Below, in pieces: positions 47,306 to 58,689 of a stretch of DNA of 63,706 nucleotides. Below the pieces are notes generated by a model. That model was not told the origin of the DNA and searched no databases. It was given only the letters and a program-made list of their open reading frames with translations. The stretch comes from Billgrantia endophytica (GTDB taxonomy: Bacteria > Pseudomonadota > Gammaproteobacteria > Pseudomonadales > Halomonadaceae). The first letter of the stretch is position 1. Every line of letters starts with the position of its first letter. A program made the translations under genes and the position numbers. The stretch spans positions 72,311-136,016 of the forward strand of contig NZ_PNRF01000015.1 of the NCBI RefSeq assembly GCF_002879615.1. The letters run 5' to 3'.

Positions 47306-49135
47306 TCACGGTGGCAACAGCCAGGGTACCAGCACGACGCTGGTGAGCAGCGCCACCAGGGTGAACGGCACGCCGACACGCACGAAATCAAAGAAAGTGT
47401 AGTTGCCCGGCCCCAGCACCAGCGTGTTCACCGGCGACGAGACCGGAGTCATGAAGGCGGCGGAAGCGGCCAGCGCCACCGTCATCGCGAACGGATACGG
47501 CGAGGCCTGGAGTTCCTCGGCGATGGCCAGCGCCACGGGGGCCATCAGCACCGCGGTCGCCGTGTTGGAGATGAACAGCCCGAACACCGCGGTGACCACA
47601 AAGATGCTGGCGAGCACCATGCGCGGACTGGCGTCGCCGACCATGCCGAGCAGCAGGTGGGCCGCCAGGTCGATGCCGCCGGTCTGCTGCAGTGCCAGCG
47701 AGAATGGCAGCATGCCGACGATCAGCACCAGGCTCTGCCAGTGGATCGCTCGATAGGAGGAGTCCATGCCGATGCAGCCGAACCACCCCATCAGCAGGCA
47801 GCCGATCAACGCGGCCTGGACGTTCGGCACCACGCCGGTGACCATCAGCACCACGACCAGCCCCAGGGCCAGCAGTGCATAAGGGGCACGCGAGGCCGCC
47901 GGCACCACATCGTCGAACTCCACCGGCAGGTTCAGGACGACCATGTCCTGCTTGTCCGGTTGCAGTCGGCGGATCGCACGCCATGGGCCGGCCACCAGCA
48001 GCGTGTCCCCGAGCTGCAGGCGCTCGTCCATGAGGCGGCCGGTATGCGCCTTGCGACCGCGCTTCAGGCCGACCACGTTCAGATCGTACTTCGAGCGGAA
48101 GTGCGACTCGACGATCGAGCTGCCAATCAGCCGGGAGGTGTCGGGAATCATCACTTCGACCATGCCGATCTCCTGCGCAAGGTCGGAGAAATAGGCACCC
48201 AGCAGCGGCAGACGCTCCAGCGCGAAACGGCGGCAGAGCTCATCGACGTCGACGGTTCCGGCGAACAGGTCGAGGAACAGCACATCGCCCGCCTGCAGCT
48301 CGGTCCCGGCCAGCGGCCGGATCAGCCGCCGAGAGAAGTAGCCGCCACGTTCGATCGCGATGACGTTCACCCCCGAGGCGCTGCGCAGGTCGAGCGCCTC
48401 CAGCGGCCGGCCGATCAACGGCGAGTGCCTCATGACACGCAAGCGGTGTTCACGCTCGACAAGCTCATACTCCTCGGCCCATTCCACCAGACGCGGGCGC
48501 GTACCAGGCGCCAACGGGCTCTCCTCCGGGCCGCCCAGCCAACGTCGCGCCACCAGCATATAGCCGATCGCCAGCACCAGCATCGGAATGCCGAACGGCG
48601 CGAAGCTGAAGAAATGAAAGCCGTCGAAACCGTGGCGGATGAGCTCGCCATGCACGATCAGGTTCGGCGGGGTCGCGACCAGGGTCATCATGCCGCTGAT
48701 CAAGGCGGCGACGCTGAGCGACATCATCAGACGGCCGGGAGCGGCACCGGCGTTGCGCGCGATGCGCAGCACGATGGGGATGAAGATTGCGACGACACCG
48801 GTGGAGCTCATGAACGAACCGACACCGGTGACGATGACCATCAATAGCACGACCAGCCGCGCCTCGCTGCGTCCGGCACGGTTGACGAGCCAGTCGCCGA
48901 GGCGCTGCGCGATGCCGGTGCGCACCAGCCCCTCTCCGATCACGAACAGCGCCGCGATCAGCACGATGTTCGGGTCCGAAAAACCGGCCAGCGCCTCCTC
49001 CACGCCGATCACCCCGGTCAACGGCAATGCCACCATCATGATCAGCGCCACCACATCCATGCGTGGGCGGTTGAAGGAGAACATCAGCACCGCCGCGCTC
49101 AGCAGCGCCAGCACGATCGCCAGGTCGGCGGTCAT
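47306..49135 (-). CDS. SLC13-family permease with RCK_C domains
   Basis: A 609-residue divalent-anion/Na+ symporter-type membrane protein. An N-terminal membrane half (FSDPNIVLIAALFVIGEGL, SSTGVVAIFIPIV) is followed by a soluble insert of two TrkA-C/RCK_C domains (about 205-375, around VMRHSPLIGRPLEALDL and VMIPDTSRLIGSSI), then a second membrane half with SNTATAVLMAPVALAIA. Substrates in the family include sulfate, citrate and dicarboxylates; none can be chosen here. The ATG at 49135 starts just before the first helix. Confidence 0.88.
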   Translation of the reverse strand: MTADLAIVLALLSAAVLMFSFNRPRMDVVALIMMVALPLTGVIGVEEALAGFSDPNIVLIAALFVIGEGLVRTGIAQRLGDWLVNRAGRSEARLVVLLMVIVTGVGSFMSSTGVVAIFIPIVLRIARNAGAAPGRLMMSLSVAALISGMMTLVATPPNLIVHGELIRHGFDGFHFFSFAPFGIPMLVLAIGYMLVARRWLGGPEESPLAPGTRPRLVEWAEEYELVEREHRLRVMRHSPLIGRPLEALDLRSASGVNVIAIERGGYFSRRLIRPLAGTELQAGDVLFLDLFAGTVDVDELCRRFALERLPLLGAYFSDLAQEIGMVEVMIPDTSRLIGSSIVESHFRSKYDLNVVGLKRGRKAHTGRLMDERLQLGDTLLVAGPWRAIRRLQPDKQDMVVLNLPVEFDDVVPAASRAPYALLALGLVVVLMVTGVVPNVQAALIGCLLMGWFGCIGMDSSYRAIHWQSLVLIVGMLPFSLALQQTGGIDLAAHLLLGMVGDASPRMVLASIFVVTAVFGLFISNTATAVLMAPVALAIAEELQASPYPFAMTVALAASAAFMTPVSSPVNTLVLGPGNYTFFDFVRVGVPFTLVALLTSVVLVPWLLPP

Positions 49136-49309
49136 GCGCCGCCCCCGGGTCGCGACTCGCCGCCGGCATGGCCACGAAAGCACCGGAATCCGCGGGACCG
49201 AGCTCCCCGCCGCTGAAGCGTCGCCATCATGAAGGGCTCCCCATGCCGCGTAGGTAAATGGCCCCTATTCTGCCATTCTCGACGTATCGACGGCAGAGGG
49301 GTGAAGCAA

Positions 49310-49342
49310 GAAGGCCCCGCATCCGATGGTGATGCCGGGGCC
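49310..49342 (-). terminator. dnaJ terminator
   Basis: An 11-bp stem with one bulge (GGCCCCGGCATC/GATGCGGGGCC) followed by TTCTTGC on the minus strand, 30 bp after dnaJ. Confidence 0.65.
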
Positions 49343-49371
49343 CTGTCGTCGCGCTCAAGGGGAGAAACCGC

Positions 49372-50523
49372 CTACGGCTTCATGTCCTCGAAGAACTTCT
49401 TCACGCCGTCGAAGAAACCGGTCTTCCTGGGCGAGTGGCTGTGGCTGTTGCTGCCGTCCAGGCTCTCTTGGAGCTGACGCAGCAGATCCTTCTGCTCGTC
49501 GTTGAGATTGACCGGGGTCTCGACCACCACCTTGCACAGCAGGTCGCCCGGGGGGCCGCCACGCACCGGCTTGACGCCCTTGCCGCGCAGGCGGAACAGC
49601 TTGCCGGTCTGGGTCTCGGCGGGGATCTTGAGCTTGACCCGGCCGTTCAGCGTCGGCACTTCCAGCTCGCCGCCCAGCGCGGCATCGATGAAGTTGATCG
49701 GCACCTCGCAGTGCAGGTGCTTGCCGTCGCGCTGGAAGATGTGGTGCGCCTTGATCGCCACCTGGACGTAGAGGTCGCCGGGCGGGCCACCGTTGACACC
49801 GGACTCCCCTTCGCCGTTGAGACGAATGCGATCCCCGGTATCCACTCCAGCCGGGATCTTTACCGACAACGTACGCGTCTCGCGCACGCGACCTTCGCCG
49901 TTGCACTTGTGGCACGGCACCTTGATGTGCACGCCGCTGCCGTGACAGGTGGGGCAGGTCTGCTGCACGGCGAAGAAGCCCTGCTGCATGCGCACCTGGC
50001 CATGACCGCCGCAGGTCGGGCAGGTCTCCTTGCTGGAGCCCGGCTCGGCACCGTGGCCGTCGCAGCGGTCGCACTCGATGTGCCGGGGCACGCGAATGTC
50101 CACGGTGGTACCGGCGACGGCACTCTCCAGGTCGAGTTCCAGATTATAACGCAGGTCGCTGCCGCGCTGCGGTGCATGCGGACTGCGCCGACCGCCGCCA
50201 CCGCCGAAGATGTCGCCGAACACATCACCGAAGATGTCGCTGAAGCCACCGGCTCCCGCGCCACCGAAGCCGCCGCCACCGAAGCCACCGGCCTGGCCGT
50301 CGACACCGGCATGGCCGAACTGATCGTAGGCGGCACGTTTCTCGCTGTCACTCAGGACCTCGTAGGCCTCGGAGATCTCGCGAAACTGCTCGGCAGACTT
50401 GTCATCATCCGGATTACGGTCCGGATGGTATTTCTGGGCCAGGCGTCGGTAGGCCTTCTTGATGTCTTTCTGATCGGCCCCGCGCTCGACGCCGAGCACT
50501 TCGTAATAATCGCGTTTGGACAT
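49372..50523 (-). CDS. dnaJ: co-chaperone DnaJ
   Basis: Hsp40 that delivers substrates to DnaK and stimulates its ATPase. It is 383 residues: a J domain with the HPD motif in [10 protein letters not shown], a Gly/Phe-rich linker (about 75-115), four CxxCxGxG zinc repeats ([32 protein letters not shown]) and two C-terminal substrate domains. It is the last gene of grpE-dnaK-dnaJ, 106 bp after dnaK. Confidence 0.98.
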   Translation of the reverse strand: MSKRDYYEVLGVERGADQKDIKKAYRRLAQKYHPDRNPDDDKSAEQFREISEAYEVLSDSEKRAAYDQFGHAGVDGQAGGFGGGGFGGAGAGGFSDIFGDVFGDIFGGGGGRRSPHAPQRGSDLRYNLELDLESAVAGTTVDIRVPRHIECDRCDGHGAEPGSSKETCPTCGGHGQVRMQQGFFAVQQTCPTCHGSGVHIKVPCHKCNGEGRVRETRTLSVKIPAGVDTGDRIRLNGEGESGVNGGPPGDLYVQVAIKAHHIFQRDGKHLHCEVPINFIDAALGGELEVPTLNGRVKLKIPAETQTGKLFRLRGKGVKPVRGGPPGDLLCKVVVETPVNLNDEQKDLLRQLQESLDGSNSHSHSPRKTGFFDGVKKFFEDMKP

Positions 50524-50629
50524 GGGTCCATGCGCCTCCTGGTCTAGGCAACCAACGCCTGATCCGCGGAAACGGCAACGCGGGAGTCATCCCCCCGCGC
50601 TGCCGTCGTCCGTGGCATAGCCTTGGCGA

Positions 50630-52564
<1,935 letters not shown>

Positions 52565-52631
52565 AGGAAATCCTCGAAAAAGTCGTTGCCTTGAATTCGT
52601 CTCTGCGGCGCTTGCCGCGGGGTTGTCGTCT

Positions 52632-52660
52632 ATCTGGGGGGCGGGGCGTGATTTTTCAAG
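52632..52660 (-). promoter_or_regulatory. possible sigma32 promoter of dnaK
   Basis: Minus strand: CTTGAA at 52660-52655 and CCCCAGAT at 52639-52632, 15 bases apart. This is one mismatch from the heat-shock -10 consensus CCCCATNT with slightly long spacing. It lies 68 bp before the dnaK ATG. Confidence 0.5.
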
Positions 52661-52690
52661 CCCTCCCTCGCCTTCTCCGGAGAACCGACC

Positions 52691-53320
52691 TCAGCCGGCG
52701 ACCTGGCTGACGACCACCATGGCCGGACGCACCAGGCGTCCATTGAGCTGGTAGCCCTTCTGCATCACGTCCATCACGCTATTGGGCTCGAGCTCGGGAT
52801 TGGGCACCATGGCCATCGCCTCGTGATACTGCGGATCGAATGGCTCGCCTTGCGGGTCGATCGCCTCGACACCGAACTTGCCCAGCACGTCGTGCTGCAT
52901 CTTCAGGGTCATGGCGACCCCCTCCCGATGGGCCTCGCTGGCATCTTCGCCCATGGCCTCCAGGGCTTTCTCCAGGCTGTCGACCACCGGCAGAAGCTCC
53001 TTGACGAAGCGCTCCAGGGCGAACTTGCGCGCCTTCTCGGCTTCCTGTTCGGCGCGCCGACGCACGTTCTGTGCCTCGGCGGCGGCGCGCAGCACCTGAT
53101 CCTTGGCCTCGGCCAGGCTCTGCTCGAGTTCCTCGACCTGAGCCGCCAGCAGCTCGGCCTCGGGGTTGTCGCCCTCTTCGATCTGAACGGCACGCTCTTC
53201 GGCTTCATCGGCAGCCTCGATGGCGACATCCTCCAGTTCGCCTTCCATGGGCTGCGGCTCGGCCTCTGCCTCGCGCCTGGCCAGTTCGTCGTCCAGCGGG
53301 GTCTGGGGTTCTTTAGCCAT
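52691..53320 (-). CDS. grpE: nucleotide exchange factor GrpE
   Basis: Releases ADP from DnaK. It is 209 residues: an acidic N-terminal region, a long coiled coil (about 60-110), and the beta domain with the family signature from [19 protein letters not shown] to the C-terminal [26 protein letters not shown] at 53320 is preferred over an ATG two codons upstream because the GGAG lies six bases before it and would abut the other. Confidence 0.96.
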   Translation of the reverse strand: MAKEPQTPLDDELARREAEAEPQPMEGELEDVAIEAADEAEERAVQIEEGDNPEAELLAAQVEELEQSLAEAKDQVLRAAAEAQNVRRRAEQEAEKARKFALERFVKELLPVVDSLEKALEAMGEDASEAHREGVAMTLKMQHDVLGKFGVEAIDPQGEPFDPQYHEAMAMVPNPELEPNSVMDVMQKGYQLNGRLVRPAMVVVSQVAG

Positions 53321-53399
53321 GAGCATCTCCTGAAACGGTGAATCGGCCCTGCGGGCCGAACATTATCCGGGTTGGCGATAGCATCGCAATCTGCCGCCT

Positions 53400-53427
53400 A
53401 TATGGGGGCCACGGCCATAATCTCAAG
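53400..53427 (-). promoter_or_regulatory. sigma32 promoter of grpE-dnaK-dnaJ
   Basis: Minus strand: CTTGAG (53427-53422), 14 bases, then CCCCATAT (53407-53400). The -10 matches CCCCATNT exactly and the spacing equals that of E. coli dnaK P1. It lies 80 bp before the grpE start. Confidence 0.85.
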
Positions 53428-53474
53428 AGAAATCTCCCAAGGAATTGACGCGTGCATTGAGAGAGGCCCTGGTC

Positions 53475-53515
53475 TACTGTATAAAAACCCAAACAACATG
53501 TATGGATATCCAGCC
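53475..53515 (+). promoter_or_regulatory. putative tandem LexA boxes of recN
   Basis: Two LexA-like 20-mers in tandem: TACTG-N10-CAAAC (53475-53494) with the A/T-rich TATAAAAA core, and ACATG-N10-CAGCC (53496-53515). Each keeps one good half of the CTG-N10-CAG consensus. recN is a strongly SOS-induced gene with multiple LexA boxes in E. coli, so the location is right; each box alone is weak. Confidence 0.45.
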
Positions 53516-53573
53516 TATCGCTCAGGCCTGCTATCGAGACGAGCCGTCGAGAGGAAAGGCGCCGGGAGGAAAG

Positions 53574-55250
53574 ATGCTGACTCAGCTTGCCATTCGTGAC
53601 TTCGCCATCGTGGAACGCCTGGACCTGGAGCTTGCCGACGGCATGACCGCCATCACCGGCGAAACCGGTGCCGGGAAGTCGATCCTGCTCGGCGCCCTGG
53701 GGCTGTGCCTGGGTGAACGCGCCGATGCCGGCAGCGTACGCCACGGCTGCGAGCGCGCCGACCTCAGCGCACGCTTCGACATTTCCAAACTGCCCGCCGC
53801 CCACGCCTGGCTGGAGGAGCGCGACCTCCCCGCCGACGACTGCCTGCTGCGCCGAGTGGTGACTGCCGCCGGCCGCTCCAAGGCATGGATCAATGGCCAG
53901 CCGGCGACCATCGCCGACCTCAAGGCCCTGGGCGAACACCTGGTGGAAATCCACGGCCAGCACGCCCATCAGGCCTTGCTGCGCGAGGAGACCCACCTGC
54001 GCCTGCTCGACGACTTCGCCGGCCAGCGTGGGGCGGTATCCGAGCTGGCCGAAACCTTTCGTCGCTGGCAGGCCACCCACCGCCGGCTCAAGCAGTTGGC
54101 CGAGAGCGGCGACGAGATACAGGCCCGGCGCCAGCTATTACGCTATCAGGTCGAGGAACTGGACACCCTGGCGCTGGCCGACGACGAGCTGGCAAGCCTG
54201 GAACGCGAACAGGAGCGGCTGGCCCATGCCGAGGAGACGCTGCGGGAAGCCCAGTTCGCCGCCGAATGCTGCGACAATGACGAAGGCGGCGCGCTGACAC
54301 TTCTGCACCAGGCCACCAGCCGCCTTGCCGTGTTGCCAGGCCACTCCCAGGGAAGCCTGGCCGAGGCATTGGCCATGCTGGGCGACGCCCGCATCCAGAT
54401 CGAGGAGGCGGCGCGGGAGCTGCACCGCTTCGTCGACACCACCGAGCTGGACCCGGAGCAACTGGCCTGGGTCGAGGCGCGCCTGGGGGAAGTGCACCGC
54501 ATCGCCCGCAAGCATCACGTCATGCCGGAAGAACTGCCCGCGCTGCATCGGCAGCTTCAAGCCGAGCTGGAGGGCCTCGAAGGGGGTGGCCAGGACCTGG
54601 ATACCCTGCGCAACGAGGTCGAATCGCTGCGCGATGCCTGGCGCAACCAGGCGCGCAGCGTGAGCGAAGCACGGCGTCAAGCCGCTGGCCGGTTTGGCAA
54701 GGCGGTGCAGGAACAGCTGGCCTTCCTGGCCATGGGCAAGGCGCGCTTCGAGATCGAGGTGGAGGGCCGCGACACCCCCCAGGCGGACGGCATGGAGAGC
54801 GTACGCTTCCTGATCAGCGCCAACCCGGGCCAGCCACCGAGGCCCCTCGCCAAGGTCGCCTCCGGCGGCGAGCTCTCGCGCATCAGCCTGGCCATACAGG
54901 TCGTGGCGGCACGTCACTCCACCATCCCCAGTCTGATATTCGATGAGGTGGACGTCGGCATTTCCGGTGCCACCGCCGAGATCGTCGGCCAGTTGCTGCG
55001 CCGCCTGGGCGAGAATGGACAGATCATGACCGTGACCCACCTGCCCCAGGTGGCGGCCCAGGCTCACCACCACCTGCATATCGAGAAGCAGGCCAAGCGC
55101 AACACCACCCTGACCCGCATGGCCCTGCTCGACGAGGCCGGGCGGGTCAGCGAGCTGGCACGAATGCTGGGAGGCGTGAGCCTCTCCGACCGCACCCTCG
55201 CCCATGCCCGGGAAATGCTCCATGCCAGCCAGCAGCACGCACGCCACTGA
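53574..55250 (+). CDS. recN: DNA repair protein RecN
   Basis: SMC-like ATPase for double-strand-break repair. It is 558 residues: N-terminal Walker A GETGAGKSILLG (about 30-41) in MLTQLAIRDFAIVERL..., a long coiled-coil middle (about 150-390, many Glu/Arg/Leu heptads), then the ABC signature GGELSRISLAIQ and Walker B FDEVDVGISG. The ATG at 53574 follows GGAGGAAAG, an excellent ribosome-binding site. It is divergent from the heat-shock operon and convergent with fur. Confidence 0.97.
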   Translation: MLTQLAIRDFAIVERLDLELADGMTAITGETGAGKSILLGALGLCLGERADAGSVRHGCERADLSARFDISKLPAAHAWLEERDLPADDCLLRRVVTAAGRSKAWINGQPATIADLKALGEHLVEIHGQHAHQALLREETHLRLLDDFAGQRGAVSELAETFRRWQATHRRLKQLAESGDEIQARRQLLRYQVEELDTLALADDELASLEREQERLAHAEETLREAQFAAECCDNDEGGALTLLHQATSRLAVLPGHSQGSLAEALAMLGDARIQIEEAARELHRFVDTTELDPEQLAWVEARLGEVHRIARKHHVMPEELPALHRQLQAELEGLEGGGQDLDTLRNEVESLRDAWRNQARSVSEARRQAAGRFGKAVQEQLAFLAMGKARFEIEVEGRDTPQADGMESVRFLISANPGQPPRPLAKVASGGELSRISLAIQVVAARHSTIPSLIFDEVDVGISGATAEIVGQLLRRLGENGQIMTVTHLPQVAAQAHHHLHIEKQAKRNTTLTRMALLDEAGRVSELARMLGGVSLSDRTLAHAREMLHASQQHARH

Positions 55251-55266
55251 CACAAACGGAACGCAC

Positions 55267-55303
55267 GACAGCAGCTCCGCACTGGAGTGAGCGGGCTGCT
55301 GTC
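55267..55303. terminator. possible terminator between recN and fur
   Basis: A 9-bp perfect outer stem (GACAGCAGC/GCTGCTGTC) with an inner CCGC/GCGG pair, in the 68-bp gap between convergent recN and fur. There is no T run on either side. Confidence 0.4.
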
Positions 55304-55318
55304 CCACGATCTGTCGGC

Positions 55319-55768
55319 CTATTTCTTCTGCTGCGTGCCGTCCTGGCGAGTCGTCCTGGAGCCTTGGGGGCGCACATAGAGCACCAGGGCATGATCGACG
55401 AGCTCGAAGCCATGCTCCTCAGCGATTTCGCGCTGACGACGCTCGATGGTCTCATCGAAGAATTCGATGATCTCGCCGCTGTCCAGGCACACCATGTGAT
55501 CGTGGTGCTCTTCCTGGGAAATCTCGAAGACGGCGTGGCCACCGTCGAAATTGTGGCGAATCACCAGGCCAGCCGATTCGAACTGGGTCAGCACGCGATA
55601 GACGGTGGCCAGGCCAACGTCCTCTCCGGCATCCAGTAGCGTCTTGTAGACATCCTCGGCGCTCAGGTGGTGCTGGCCCGTAGCATTCTCGAGAATCTGC
55701 AGGATCTTCACGCGGGGCAAGGTGACCTTGAGGCCCGCCTTGCGCAGTTCATGGTTCTGGTCGGCCAT
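55319..55768 (-). CDS. fur: ferric uptake regulator Fur
   Basis: Iron-responsive repressor. It is 149 residues: an N-terminal winged helix (LRKAGLKVTLPRVKILQIL, ATVYRVLTQFE recognition region) and a C-terminal dimerisation domain with the metal-binding HHDHMVCLDSGEIIEF. There is only one cysteine in that region rather than a CxxC, as in Pseudomonas Fur. It is divergent from bamE, the conserved arrangement in Gammaproteobacteria. Confidence 0.97.
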   Translation of the reverse strand: MADQNHELRKAGLKVTLPRVKILQILENATGQHHLSAEDVYKTLLDAGEDVGLATVYRVLTQFESAGLVIRHNFDGGHAVFEISQEEHHDHMVCLDSGEIIEFFDETIERRQREIAEEHGFELVDHALVLYVRPQGSRTTRQDGTQQKK

Positions 55769-55840
55769 GGTTGCTCTTCGCAGTATCAGGTAGGGTCGGG
55801 TATGATCGACCGAATCCACGATAGTGAAGAACCGACCCAA

Positions 55841-56350
55841 ATGCAAAAGCTGATCAAAATCGCCACCCTTACTCTCGCCCTGACACTGGCCAGCGGCTGC
55901 GTCTACAAGCGCGACCTGCCCCAAGGCAATTACATTACCGAAGGCATGGTCGAACAGCTCCAGCCCGGCATGAGCCGCGAGCAGGTCATAAACGTGATGG
56001 GCCGCCCGCTGCTGGAAGCCCCCTTCGACGCCAACCAGTGGGACTACATCTTCCGTCTCGACGAAGCCTATGGCGGTGTCCAACAGCGCCGCGTGTCCCT
56101 GACCTTCGCCAATGGCCAGTTGACCGACATCGAGCAGCGCGGCGACATGTCCGAGGATATCCAACTGCGTCCCGAGGAGGGCATGGGTCCGGCCAGCGAA
56201 GAGGCGACCCCGATGGAAGAGCTCCCCGCCACTCAGCCGGAAGCGGTTCCGGAGACGGCACCCGGCGGCGGCACCACCATGCCCCAGGGCGGCGTGCCGG
56301 CAACAGGTGGTGGCGAACCGGCCGCCGGTGACCAACCACTGGGCTACTAG
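55841..56350 (+). CDS. bamE: outer-membrane assembly lipoprotein BamE
   Basis: Lipoprotein subunit of the BAM complex. It is 169 residues: signal peptide with lipobox LASGC (Cys20), the SmpA/OmlA domain with PQGNYITEGMVEQLQPGMSREQV (about 28-50) and GRPLLEAPFD, then a ~60-residue Pro/Gly/Thr-rich tail absent from E. coli BamE. The divergent fur-bamE spacing is 72 bp; a TATGAT -10-like sequence lies near 55801. An upstream in-frame ATG at 55802 is possible, but the signal peptide favours 55841. Confidence 0.94.
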   Translation: MQKLIKIATLTLALTLASGCVYKRDLPQGNYITEGMVEQLQPGMSREQVINVMGRPLLEAPFDANQWDYIFRLDEAYGGVQQRRVSLTFANGQLTDIEQRGDMSEDIQLRPEEGMGPASEEATPMEELPATQPEAVPETAPGGGTTMPQGGVPATGGGEPAAGDQPLGY

Positions 56351-56404
56351 GCCGGCATCACCAACCGCTGCCATCCCTGAACGCCCGGGCCAGTTGGCGG
56401 GGCC

Positions 56405-56731
56405 TCACGGTTTGTCGGTTCGACCTCTGCCTTGGGCGGCACGCTGCGCACGTGCGGCCTTGGGGTCGATCCGCAATGACCGGTAGACCTCGACCCGGTC
56501 GCCTTCGCGCAGCGGTTGAGAGTCGGGATCGCGAACCACCCTGCCGAAAATGCCAAGATCGGCCAGCTCGAATGTCCCGGCGGGCACGTCAGGAAAGAGG
56601 GCGGCCAGATCGGCCTGCTCCACCGCCTGGCGCACCGTCGTGCCATCCGCCACCCGCAGCGTCACGATGTGCTGCCTCTCGGGAAGCGCAAAGGCCACCT
56701 CGACGGTGATGGATATCTGGCTAGCGGCCAT
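56405..56731 (-). CDS. rnfH: RnfH family protein
   Basis: A 108-residue beta-grasp (ubiquitin-like) protein of the RnfH family, with ITVEVAFALPERQHIVTLRV and the GDRVEVYRSLRIDPK end. The family is encoded next to ratA/yfjG or in rnf operons; the role is unclear. Its ATG lies 11 bp inside the 3' end of the upstream ratA gene, so they are coupled. Confidence 0.9.
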   Translation of the reverse strand: MAASQISITVEVAFALPERQHIVTLRVADGTTVRQAVEQADLAALFPDVPAGTFELADLGIFGRVVRDPDSQPLREGDRVEVYRSLRIDPKAARAQRAAQGRGRTDKP

Positions 56732-57155
56732 AGATTTCGTCGGCACGCCGGGTAAAGGAGTCGACCAGTTGACCGGCCACCTGCTGGAACAGCTTGCCAA
56801 AGGCCATGCCCAGCAGGCGGTTGGCGAATTCGAACTCCAGCTCCAGGCAGACCTTGCAGGCATCCTCACCCATGGGCAGGAACAGCCAGCGCCCGCGCAG
56901 GCGCTTGAAGGGACCGCTGACCAGCGACATCTCGATGCGCTCGGGCTCGATGAGGTCGTTACGGGTGGTGAAGCTCTGCTCGATGCCCGCCCGACCCAGG
57001 GTCATTTCGCCGATCAGATGCGAGTCGTCGCGCTCGAGCAGCCGTGTACGACGGCATCCCGGCAGGAATTCCGGATAGCGCTCGAAGTCATTGACCAGTT
57101 CGAACATGTCCCTGGGGGTATGCCGCACCAGGGCGGACCGATTGACCGTTGGCAT
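56721..57155 (-). CDS. ratA: START/SRPBCC-family protein RatA (COQ10-like)
   Basis: A 144-residue polyketide-cyclase/COQ10-like protein: [31 protein letters not shown] (about 4-34) and [10 protein letters not shown], with a C-terminal helix. E. coli RatA was reported as a ribosome-association toxin; relatives bind ubiquinone. The two ideas are not resolved by sequence. The ATG at 57155 is chosen by homology. It is divergent from smpB, the conserved ratA/rnfH-smpB-ssrA neighbourhood. Confidence 0.9.
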   Translation of the reverse strand: MPTVNRSALVRHTPRDMFELVNDFERYPEFLPGCRRTRLLERDDSHLIGEMTLGRAGIEQSFTTRNDLIEPERIEMSLVSGPFKRLRGRWLFLPMGEDACKVCLELEFEFANRLLGMAFGKLFQQVAGQLVDSFTRRADEIYGR

Positions 57156-57282
57156 TGAGCTCTCCGCTGACTTCACAGTGTCCAAGGCGTATCATGAGCG
57201 GTTATTTCACGCCTTGAATGGTATCACGCTTCTTCCCATGTCGAAGGGAGGTCGCCACAGGCAGAACATGACACGAGGTTCC

Positions 57283-57774
57283 ATGGCCAACAAGAAAGGC
57301 AAGGGCAAGGGTCCCGGCAGCAACATCATCGCCCAGAACAAGAAGGCTCGTTTCGAGTACCACATCAACGAGACCTTCGAGGCCGGCCTGGTGCTGGCCG
57401 GCTGGGAAGTGAAGAGCCTGCGCGCCGGCAAGGCCCAGCTCACCGATACCTACATCCTGATCAAGGATGGCGAGGCCTGGCTGCTGGGCAGCTATTTCAT
57501 GCCGCTCAACACCGCCAGCACCCATGAGATCGCCGACCCGACCCGTACCCGCAAGCTCCTGCTGCACCACAAGGAGATCGTCAAGATCTTCTCGGTGACC
57601 CAGGACAAGGGGCACACCTGCGTGCCGCTGAAGCTCTACTGGAAGGGCAACAGGGTGAAGTGCGAGCTGGCCCTGGTCACCGGCAAGAAGCTCCACGACA
57701 AGCGGGCCACCGAGAAGGACCGCGACTGGAATCGTCAGAAGGGTCGCATCATGAGGGAACACGCCAAGGCGTGA
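57283..57774 (+). CDS. smpB: SsrA-binding protein SmpB
   Basis: Binds tmRNA and brings it to stalled ribosomes for trans-translation. It is 163 residues with [21 protein letters not shown] (about 15-35), [10 protein letters not shown], and the C-terminal tail [19 protein letters not shown] that enters the empty mRNA channel. It is encoded 118 bp upstream of its RNA partner ssrA. The ATG at 57283 is preceded by ACGAGG. Confidence 0.97.
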   Translation: MANKKGKGKGPGSNIIAQNKKARFEYHINETFEAGLVLAGWEVKSLRAGKAQLTDTYILIKDGEAWLLGSYFMPLNTASTHEIADPTRTRKLLLHHKEIVKIFSVTQDKGHTCVPLKLYWKGNRVKCELALVTGKKLHDKRATEKDRDWNRQKGRIMREHAKA

Positions 57775-57851
57775 AGGGTCACAGAAGGCGACATGGCCGG
57801 CCCCGGGGATTCGCAGCCACCGAGGAATACGGGAACCAACCCCGCCAGCCT

Positions 57852-57881
57852 ATGTCATAGTGTTGCCCATGCTGATATGAT
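57852..57881 (+). promoter_or_regulatory. possible sigma70 promoter of ssrA
   Basis: ATGTCA, 18 bases, TATGAT (5/6 at -10), placing the start of the precursor within a few bases of the mature tmRNA 5' end. Confidence 0.5.
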
Positions 57882-57892
57882 GGGCCCGTTAA

Positions 57893-58272
57893 GGGGGCGA
57901 CATGGCTTCGACGCTGGTGACAACCTCCTAGGTGCATGCCGAGAGCGTGATGTATCTCGTAAATCCAACATCACGACTAAATAGTCGCAAACGACGACAA
58001 CTACGCTCAGGGCGCGCTGGCAGCTTAATAGCTGTTAGCTTCTTGCCCGGCCCCGAAGCGATGTGCCCATTCATCGCGGACGGGATATGAGCCAAGAATG
58101 ATGGGATCGCGGTCGACGGTGTCCTCACGTCAATCGCTAAAACCTTGAGGAATCGCGTTGCTGGATCCTGCCCGTTGGAGCCAGCTGCGTTAAATCAAAT
58201 AACGGACCTAAGCATGTAGAGCCGAAGAGCGAGTGCCGGCGGACGCGGGTTCGATCCCCGCCGCCTCCACCA
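57893..58272 (+). ncRNA. ssrA: tmRNA
   Basis: A one-piece 380-nt transfer-messenger RNA. The 5' GGGGGCG pairs with the 3' CGCCTCC before the encoded ACCA, forming the tRNA-like acceptor. The T arm GGTTCGATCC is present. The resume codon GCA at 57987 opens a tag reading ANDDNYAQGALAA, ending TAA at 58026-58028; the ALAA end is the usual ClpXP/FtsH degron. The RNA 3' end is a common integration site for genomic islands, and gene order stops matching Pseudomonas after it. Confidence 0.97.
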
Positions 58273-58288
58273 ATTCCGAAAGCGAATC

Positions 58289-58312
58289 AAGCACCTACGG
58301 GTGCTTTTTTCG
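58289..58312 (+). terminator. ssrA terminator
   Basis: A 7-bp stem (AAGCACC/GGTGCTT) with a 4-base loop followed by TTTT, 17 bp after the tmRNA CCA. Confidence 0.85.
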
Positions 58313-58689
58313 TTTCATAGGGCATGACTTGGTCTGTTTCGGGCATACCTTGATCAGCTTTTGGGTCAGTTATCACGGCATCATCGCCACGGCAGCGGCC
58401 TCCGCCGGGGCGCCTGCGACGCCAGTCGCAGCGCGGAGGCGTGGCACCGAACCGGGCGGAGGAAGGCCATCGCTAGCGGCTTGACCACCCCGAATGAGCG
58501 TGTCACCGTCATGATGCCGCACTCCGAGCGCGTGACACGTGCGGTGACCAACTCCTGACGTCCCACCGAATGGAAGGGTGGCGACTGGCCGAGACTTTCC
58601 GCAATGCCAGGCGAGTGGCTGGGGTAAGCTGAAAAACCGCCCGGCGCGGTAAAAGGACAACAACGAAAAACGCGCGGGGAAAACGCACG
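58313..58689 (+). other. gene-free segment after ssrA
   Basis: No convincing gene lies in these 377 bases; a 65-codon frame at 58361-58558 has no ribosome-binding site or recognisable domain. A 7-bp inverted pair GTCACCG (58502-58508) and CGGTGAC (58542-58548) lies ~140 bp before the AraC-type gene. No duplicate of the tmRNA 3' end (an attR candidate) was seen. Confidence 0.4.

Noticed and set aside
58361..58558. A 65-codon frame between ssrA and the AraC-type gene, considered as a small gene or integrase remnant
   Set aside because: No ribosome-binding site, no recognisable integrase motif, arginine-rich composition typical of an out-of-frame reading.
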